Positions 42,605 to 46,837 of a stretch of 46,837 nucleotides of DNA are shown here, in pieces (within the stretch, counting starts at the first letter, position 1; each line of letters begins with the position of its first letter). The DNA comes from Saprospiraceae bacterium (GTDB lineage Bacteria > Bacteroidota > Bacteroidia > Chitinophagales > Saprospiraceae). Where the stretch lies: positions 1 through 46,837 of the forward strand of contig JAGQWX010000039.1 of assembly GCA_020436935.1 (NCBI GenBank), in the 5' to 3' direction. The translations under genes and the position numbers were made by a program. Under the pieces are notes generated by a model, which was given only the letters and a program-made list of their open reading frames with translations, was not told the DNA's origin and made no database searches.

Positions 42605-42965
42605 TCACCCATTCAGGGTTTTTAATCTATCGCTTTCTGCTGTTGCTATAATCATGGCATCCCTTCGGGATTATTAATATTCCTGATTTTGAATAGATTT
42701 TCTTGATGAAATACCAAAAGTTTGAATCGATTGTTGGTCAGATAAATGCATATGCTCTCCAAGGTACCGAGGTATTTTACGATTAAAAACAATCCCGAAG
42801 GGATGTAATTATTATAGATAAATCGAGCCACCATCAGACAAAACCCTGAAAGGGTGATATTGGATTATGGCATTGCAAAAGGCAGGGACCTTTATTTCAC
42901 CCTTTCAGGGTTTTTAGCTTTCTCTTTATGCTGTTGCTATAATCATGGCATCCCTTCGGGATTAT
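42605..42965. repeat. Palindromic repeat units D/E in direct-inverted-direct order
   Basis: Three copies of a 70-bp unit. Each unit starts with hairpin E (TCACCCTTTCAGGGTTTTT; stem ACCCT/AGGGT) and ends with hairpin D (ATCCCTTCGGGAT). Units lie at 42605-42674 (plus orientation, one mismatch in E), 42790-42857 (inverted, different linker) and 42897-42965 (plus). Units 1 and 3 share the linker CTGTTGCTATAATCATGGC, so they are recent copies. The cluster fills the 529-bp gap between the barrel-protein gene and the dipeptidase operon end; no gene is supported there. Confidence 0.88.
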
Positions 42966-42986
42966 ATTATTGAATATCAAAGGCCA

Positions 42987-44066
42987 TTATTTCAAATTCA
43001 GACGTATAAATCCTAGCGCATTCCCATGCATAATGCCTCGAATTTCTTCTTCTTTATATCCCCTGTTTTTAAATATTTCCGGCAATTTTTGGAGATCGGC
43101 GATGGTGTCTATGTCATAGGGACATTGCTCTTTGCCAAAACCTCCGTCCAGGTCACTGCCGATCATCACATGTTGAGCATTCCCGGCGATTTGGCAGATG
43201 TGGTCGATGTGGTCGACGACTTTTTCGAGGTTGCAGGCCATGTCAATGGGCTTTGACTTGCCTCTTTGCCAATCGGGTACGATCATCCAGGCATCGAAGG
43301 CCGCACCGATGACTGTTCCGCGTTCTATGAGGACTTTGATTTGTTCATCCGAGAATTGGCGGTTGTGGTTGACGAGGCTGCGGCACATGTTGTGGCTGGC
43401 CCAAACAGGACCATGAAAATGATCCAGGGCTTCCCAAAAACTCACATCGCACAAATGGGTAGCGTCGAGGATGATACCAAGGATTTCCATTTCACGCAAC
43501 AAATCTTTCCCGGCCTGACCAAGCCCTCCCGAACTGTCGGTGCCAAAAGCGTACCTGCCCGGTCCATAATGTGCAGGACCAAGTGCCCTCAATCCATAGC
43601 CATAAGCGCGCTCGAGATACGATAAATCTATAATGGAATCTGCGCCTTCCAGGCTGAGTATGTAGCCTATGGGACAATTCGCCTGATCAGCCTGCCAATC
43701 CTGGAGGTGGTTATCCAATTGTTCCTTGTTGGTGATTTGCCGCAAAAAACCTCGATCCTCCATGACGCGATACCATGCCAATTGGGCCTGCGTTTGCGCC
43801 CAGGCTTGTTCCGGGGATTGCCAGCCGGGCAATGGATTATCGGGCGCTACAAACCTGGCTATTTGCGTAGCAACGACCAGACCGATATTCCCTTTGCGCA
43901 GCTCGCCAAATGTCACGGTATTGCGACCTCTGTCGGGTTGGTCAGTTTTTCCCTCCTCTCTCAAACGCAATGCTTCGATGGGCAGGCGTATATCCCGATT
44001 CCAGTCAATGGCATTCATGCTGAGATCGAGGTGGGCGTCGAAGATGAAAAGCATATTTTTTTCCAT
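42987..44066 (-). CDS. Membrane dipeptidase family (peptidase M19) enzyme
   Basis: 359 residues without a signal peptide, so cytoplasmic despite the family name. Metal-binding motifs of the M19 amidohydrolase fold are present: DAHLDL (HxD) near residue 10, SLEGAD with the bridging Glu near 137, DATHLCD and ASHN with the two later histidines, and GSDLDGGFG near 310. It should hydrolyse dipeptides, often with a D-residue at the C-terminal position. Start at 44066 (MEKNML) or at the second Met, 44054. It begins three bases after the D-TA stop, so both are one operon, which fits D-amino-acid or D-peptide breakdown. Confidence 0.93.
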   Translation of the reverse strand: MEKNMLFIFDAHLDLSMNAIDWNRDIRLPIEALRLREEGKTDQPDRGRNTVTFGELRKGNIGLVVATQIARFVAPDNPLPGWQSPEQAWAQTQAQLAWYRVMEDRGFLRQITNKEQLDNHLQDWQADQANCPIGYILSLEGADSIIDLSYLERAYGYGLRALGPAHYGPGRYAFGTDSSGGLGQAGKDLLREMEILGIILDATHLCDVSFWEALDHFHGPVWASHNMCRSLVNHNRQFSDEQIKVLIERGTVIGAAFDAWMIVPDWQRGKSKPIDMACNLEKVVDHIDHICQIAGNAQHVMIGSDLDGGFGKEQCPYDIDTIADLQKLPEIFKNRGYKEEEIRGIMHGNALGFIRLNLK

Positions 44067-44069
44067 AAA

Positions 44070-45164
44070 TTATCTCTTTCTAGCTACCACCTTCCACTTA
44101 GCGCCTGTAATATCTCCGTCCTCCATGATGTACAAAACTTCGTGCAGGGCGATGGTGGGACACACATGGATGGGGCAAGCCAAAACATAGTCACCTATAT
44201 TCAGCTGGTCTTCCCGGCTGTGTTCTACCACGAGGTGTTCTTCTGATTGGCCAACGACTTTCAGGGTTGGGTGATGGGGGAAAACCATTCTGCGGTGAAG
44301 GGGGTTTTCTGCGGCCACAGCTTTGTGCCCAATGTCCAGACAAAGCCTGTCCTCTGCGGGGCGCGAAACGACGCTGCCCAAGATGTAGACTGCAGGGGAG
44401 AAAGCTTGTTCTGGAAAGGACTCAGCATATCCTGCATCCCAGAACACAAAAGTGCCGGGGCTACAGATGACATCATTTTTTCCGGCATAGATCGGGAATG
44501 TGGGCGAGCCTCCCATGATGGGTCGCTCCATGGTTATGCCTTTTTTGGCGAGATGGTCTGTGATGGTTTTGATGCGGCTGTAAATGAGCTCTGCCTTTAT
44601 GGTTCTTTCTTCAAGGTCCGGCATGTACAAATGTCCGTCATAAACATGGAGTCCACGTAAGTGTAGTCCTTCCAAGCCATTGATGTACACCGCCAGGTCT
44701 TCCACATGGTCGATGTTGATGCCCGTCCTGTTCATGCCCGCATTGACATCAATGAAGACATCGAGCTGGCCACTGCTGTATTTGAGGTAATCGGCCAGAT
44801 GAATGCAAAATCCGGCATCATCAACCAGACAGGATATTTTCGTTTTTGGAAATCGCTCCCGCAACTCCATCAGTTTTTTGAACTTAGCTCCACTGGGTTG
44901 CATGGCGAGCAGTGCATCGCTGACCCGGCACTCGCAAAGCAATTCCATTTCACTCATGGTTGCTGCTTTGAAACTTTGGACGCCCCTGGCCTGACAGAGT
45001 TGGATGACTTCTTTGGTCTTGTGCGTTTTGATGTGGGGTCTCAAGCGTGATGCGTCGTTGCTTACCATTTGCATGGCTGTAGTGATGTTATGACTCACGA
45101 TGTCGGGATAAACCAATAGACTTGGGGTATCGAGCATGGAGACATTATTGGGCATTTCGATCAT
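44070..45164 (-). CDS. D-threonine aldolase/D-serine dehydratase-like PLP enzyme
   Basis: 364 residues from the ATG at 45164; an in-frame ATG nine codons upstream overlaps the -7 element, so it is disfavoured. The N-terminal alanine-racemase-like barrel starts LDTPSLLVYPDIV and has the PLP lysine Lys46 in RPHIKTHKTKE. Further marks are FIDVNAGMNRTGI, GLHVYDGH and GGSPTFPIY. The C-terminal domain carries the metal-site motif CPIHVCPT (His and Cys as in D-threonine aldolase and eukaryotic-type D-serine dehydratase). It converts a beta-hydroxy D-amino acid by aldol cleavage or dehydration. The M19 dipeptidase starts three bases after its stop. A RidA gene lies 0.9 kb upstream on the same strand. 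Confidence 0.92.
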   Translation of the reverse strand: MIEMPNNVSMLDTPSLLVYPDIVSHNITTAMQMVSNDASRLRPHIKTHKTKEVIQLCQARGVQSFKAATMSEMELLCECRVSDALLAMQPSGAKFKKLMELRERFPKTKISCLVDDAGFCIHLADYLKYSSGQLDVFIDVNAGMNRTGINIDHVEDLAVYINGLEGLHLRGLHVYDGHLYMPDLEERTIKAELIYSRIKTITDHLAKKGITMERPIMGGSPTFPIYAGKNDVICSPGTFVFWDAGYAESFPEQAFSPAVYILGSVVSRPAEDRLCLDIGHKAVAAENPLHRRMVFPHHPTLKVVGQSEEHLVVEHSREDQLNIGDYVLACPIHVCPTIALHEVLYIMEDGDITGAKWKVVARKR

Positions 45165-45188
45165 TATGAAAATTGTCTTGAATAAAAA

Positions 45189-45196
45189 CAAATCTA
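45189..45196 (-). promoter_or_regulatory. -7 promoter element of the D-TA/dipeptidase operon
   Basis: Minus-strand TAGATTTG matches TAnnTTTG exactly. The ATG chosen for the D-TA gene (45164) is 24 bases downstream, while the longer frame would start within this element. This implies transcription independent of the genes at 45241-45932. Confidence 0.5.
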
Positions 45197-45240
45197 TTCC
45201 ATTGGGTCAAATCTAACTGATCAGAATAGTCGTACAACCT

Positions 45241-45408
45241 TTATACTTTTTGTTTTTCCTTTTTTAATATTTTACGTTCCGAAGACTTCAAAGGCTTTTC
45301 TTTTAATTGTTCAATAAACCTGCTGATGGCAAGTTCTTCCTTTATTGTCAATGATTTTTCTTGTTCTCCAATAAAATCCACATCCAATTCTATCATTTTC
45401 TTTCTCAT
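45241..45408 (-). CDS. Small charged protein, second gene of a coupled pair
   Basis: 55 residues, below the length usually scanned. The ATG overlaps the stop of the upstream gene as ATGA (45405-45408), a signature of translational coupling. The product is lysine/glutamate-rich: MRKKMIELDVDFIGEQEKSL, then a helix EELAISRFIEQLKEK, and a basic tail SERKILKKEKQKV. It has neither a signal peptide nor cysteines. By size and position it resembles an antitoxin, immunity or adaptor partner for the 175-residue protein, but no family is recognised and the role is inference. Confidence 0.65.
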   Translation of the reverse strand: MRKKMIELDVDFIGEQEKSLTIKEELAISRFIEQLKEKPLKSSERKILKKEKQKV

Positions 45409-45932
45409 GTTGGAAAGTATTTGTTAATCAATTTTAGTGCACCACTAGTATCAATAAGCATTATTCTACCTCCGACATGAAGGGCTCCCAAACTTTCAAC
45501 ATAGTGTTGTATAAGTTGCGTTTTTGAGATGAATGCAACATTGCCTTCATGACCTCTTTGGAAGGACAATTTGCATGCAAATGCTACAAGATTTCCAGGG
45601 ACACCTGAGTATATTTTATTTTTTCCCTTGTTAAATGGCGCACTTTCAACAAGGTGCATATATACATGGTCTATTTTGACTTCAAGGCTAATAAGACCTT
45701 GAATTACGTGAGCGTTGTTTGCAATAAACAATTTATAAACATCCCTTTCAGCCTGTTTGAATTCATACTTCCAATCGAATTGCCAATTGTTCTTTTTTGT
45801 AACAGATTTTAGATCTTCCTTTGAAACCACTGAAATTTCTGTAAAAAATCTATCACCTGATACAATATTTTCGATGGAGTTTGTCAGTTTGTCAACCAAA
45901 AAATCCAAGCCTGATTTCTTTGCTCTTTTCAC
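45405..45932 (-). CDS. Unknown 175-residue protein with GNAT-like C-terminal pattern
   Basis: 175 residues from a GTG at 45932; an in-frame stop lies four codons further up, so GTG is the only reasonable start. The N-terminal half is charged (KRAKKSGLDFLVDKLTNSIEN, KKNNWQFDWKYEF). From about residue 60 the order of elements resembles an acetyltransferase fold: KLFIANNAHVIQGLISLEV, VYMHLVESAPFN, a YSGVPGNLVAFACKLSFQRG segment like the acetyl-CoA loop-helix, and the C-terminal ALHVGGRIMLID. The catalytic details cannot be confirmed by eye. The downstream 55-residue gene overlaps by four bases. The pair sits between RidA and the D-TA gene. Function unknown; a toxin-antitoxin-like pair is one possibility. 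Confidence 0.75.
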   Translation of the reverse strand: MKRAKKSGLDFLVDKLTNSIENIVSGDRFFTEISVVSKEDLKSVTKKNNWQFDWKYEFKQAERDVYKLFIANNAHVIQGLISLEVKIDHVYMHLVESAPFNKGKNKIYSGVPGNLVAFACKLSFQRGHEGNVAFISKTQLIQHYVESLGALHVGGRIMLIDTSGALKLINKYFPT

Positions 45933-46076
45933 TGCCCTAATTTACTGAATTTTAGATTGTAATGCAAGTTGTATACTGAACCAAGAAAATCCTGATAGTG
46001 TTATCCGGCATTTATTTAATAAGACTTGAAATACTGAGGTTTGAGGGATTGACAAAGTGTTTATAAGTTTTATTTT

Positions 46077-46538
46077 TTAATGAATCAAAAAAAGCGCTTC
46101 GATTTCGACGGTAATGTTTTCAGGAAGCGAACCCATGCCAACAGCCGACCTGACGCCGATACCATCTTCTTCACCCCATATGGCTGCAAAAAGTTCGCTA
46201 CACCCATTGATAACGTAGGGGTGGGCACCGAAATCCGGTTCTGCGTTGACCATACCAAGCACTTTGATGACTTTTTTGATACGATCGAGTGAGCCCAGTT
46301 TGGTGACGATGGATGATAAAATGGTAAGTCCTGTATGGAGTGCCGCATTTTTTGCATAGTCTTTGTCTACCTCCGATCCTACCCGACCGAAAATGAGTGA
46401 ACCATCTTCGCGAACGGGTCCGTGCCCCGAAACGTAAAGGTAATTGCCGTCGATGAGGCATGGCTTATACACTCCCTTGGGAGCCGGTGGCGGGGGAAGC
46501 TTATATCCCAATGCGTTGAATTTCTCTGTTGGTGTCAT
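46077..46538 (-). CDS. RidA (YjgF/YER057c/UK114) family protein
   Basis: 153 residues, typical for the longer RidA subfamily. It starts MTPTEKFNALGYKLPPPPAPKG, with YLYVSGHGPVREDGSL and the trimer-interface features, then KVLGMVNAEPDF. Near the end VRSAVGMGSLPENITVEIEALF carries the conserved Arg and Glu of the imine-deaminating site. RidA hydrolyses reactive enamine/imine intermediates, chiefly from PLP dehydratases. Its proximity to the D-TA/dehydratase-like enzyme on the same strand fits that job. The protein lacks a signal peptide and acts in the cytoplasm. The gap to the next downstream gene is 144 bases. Confidence 0.92.
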   Translation of the reverse strand: MTPTEKFNALGYKLPPPPAPKGVYKPCLIDGNYLYVSGHGPVREDGSLIFGRVGSEVDKDYAKNAALHTGLTILSSIVTKLGSLDRIKKVIKVLGMVNAEPDFGAHPYVINGCSELFAAIWGEEDGIGVRSAVGMGSLPENITVEIEALFLIH

Positions 46539-46672
46539 AGTAAAATTTGAGATTCGAAATTCGAAATTTGAAAAGTGCGATTTGAAATATTTTATCGTTT
46601 GAGCGCTGAAAGGTAAGGGATTTTGGGGAACTGGGTTGGTGAAATTTTAATGGATGTGTAAGAGATAATTTT

Positions 46673-46728
46673 GGTTATTTGGTTATTTGGTTATTTGGTT
46701 ATTTGGTTATTTGGTTATTTGGTTATTT
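46673..46728. repeat. Octamer tandem repeat, seven copies
   Basis: Seven perfect copies of the octamer GGTTATTT. The unit length is not a multiple of three, so copy-number change would shift any frame running through it, including the tail of the putative transposase frame below. It is a simple-sequence locus prone to slippage. Confidence 0.97.
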
Positions 46729-46837
46729 GTCTTGTCCTGAAAAAAGTTGACACTTTTTAGTATATAATCCTGCTGCAGCTTTACATTTTTTTCATAATCC
46801 TGGTATTGCTTTACTTTTATATTTTGATCTTTGATCC
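46707..46837 (-). mobile_element. Possible end of an insertion sequence with transposase C-terminus, cut by window edge
   Basis: An open frame enters from the window edge (first full codon ending at 46835) and runs 42 codons to a TAA at 46707-46709; its sequence includes QYQDYEKNVKLQQDYILKSV and a final NFFQDKTNNQITK. The last part overlaps the octamer repeat. Around 46733-46757, TGTCCTGAAAAAAGTTGACAC resembles the termini of IS3/IS481-type elements. Both signs are suggestive only: the second end, target duplication and catalytic DDE domain are outside the window. It could equally be the end of an ordinary gene. Confidence 0.3.

Overview
The window is a chromosomal segment of a Bacteroidota bacterium, most likely a member of the Saprospiria/Chitinophagia-like lineages. 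Evidence: at least six secreted proteins end in a type IX secretion system (T9SS) type A sorting domain; many genes are preceded by the Bacteroidota promoter signature TAnnTTTG rather than a Shine-Dalgarno site; there are family markers such as DUF6934, DUF6807, FAS1 repeats and the Bacteroidota-type LigA. The exact genus cannot be told from the sequence. Base composition is moderate to AT-rich throughout and no phage, plasmid or CRISPR locus is visible.

Layout. 1-422: tRNA-Leu(TAG) with encoded CCA, promoter and terminator. 422-6.6 kb: secreted proteins, a two-gene lipoprotein operon (DUF6807 plus Gfo/Idh/MocA-like oxidoreductase) and a small DUF6934 gene pair. 6.6-9 kb: an orphan polysaccharide flippase, a 236-bp hairpin-rich element bounded by inverted repeats, and a lipoprotein. 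9.2-16.1 kb: one giant 2301-residue multidomain surface protein with dockerin-like repeats. 16.4-22.3 kb: a small conserved protein, a TPR protein, a retropepsin-like protease with PDZ domain and an OmpR/histidine-kinase pair. 22.4-32 kb: a haem-motif secreted protein, a CUB/Ig-like secreted protein that stops in mid-repeat, malic enzyme, a further T9SS protein and a secreted GH13 glycosidase. 32.3-36 kb: a P-loop ATPase/nuclease-like gene behind a duplicated palindrome, convergent with ligA. 36-42.5 kb: FAS1 protein, a TetR-MFS efflux operon, an array of alternating hairpin repeats, recX and an outer-membrane barrel protein. 42.6-46.8 kb: a second palindromic repeat cluster; a D-threonine aldolase-like enzyme with a dipeptidase, and a RidA protein upstream of them, separated by a translationally coupled pair of unknown genes; then an octamer tandem repeat and what may be the end of an insertion sequence.

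Functionally, the window is dominated by surface and secreted proteins delivered by T9SS, mixed with housekeeping genes (ligA, recX, malic enzyme, tRNA). The most interesting unexplained items are the hairpin element at 8195-8430, the A-B-A-C hairpin array at 40165-40570, the 54-bp duplicated palindrome controlling the ATPase gene, and the ATGA-overlapping 175/55-residue gene pair at 45241-45932. All functional statements come from reading motifs by eye and from family knowledge; no database search was run.
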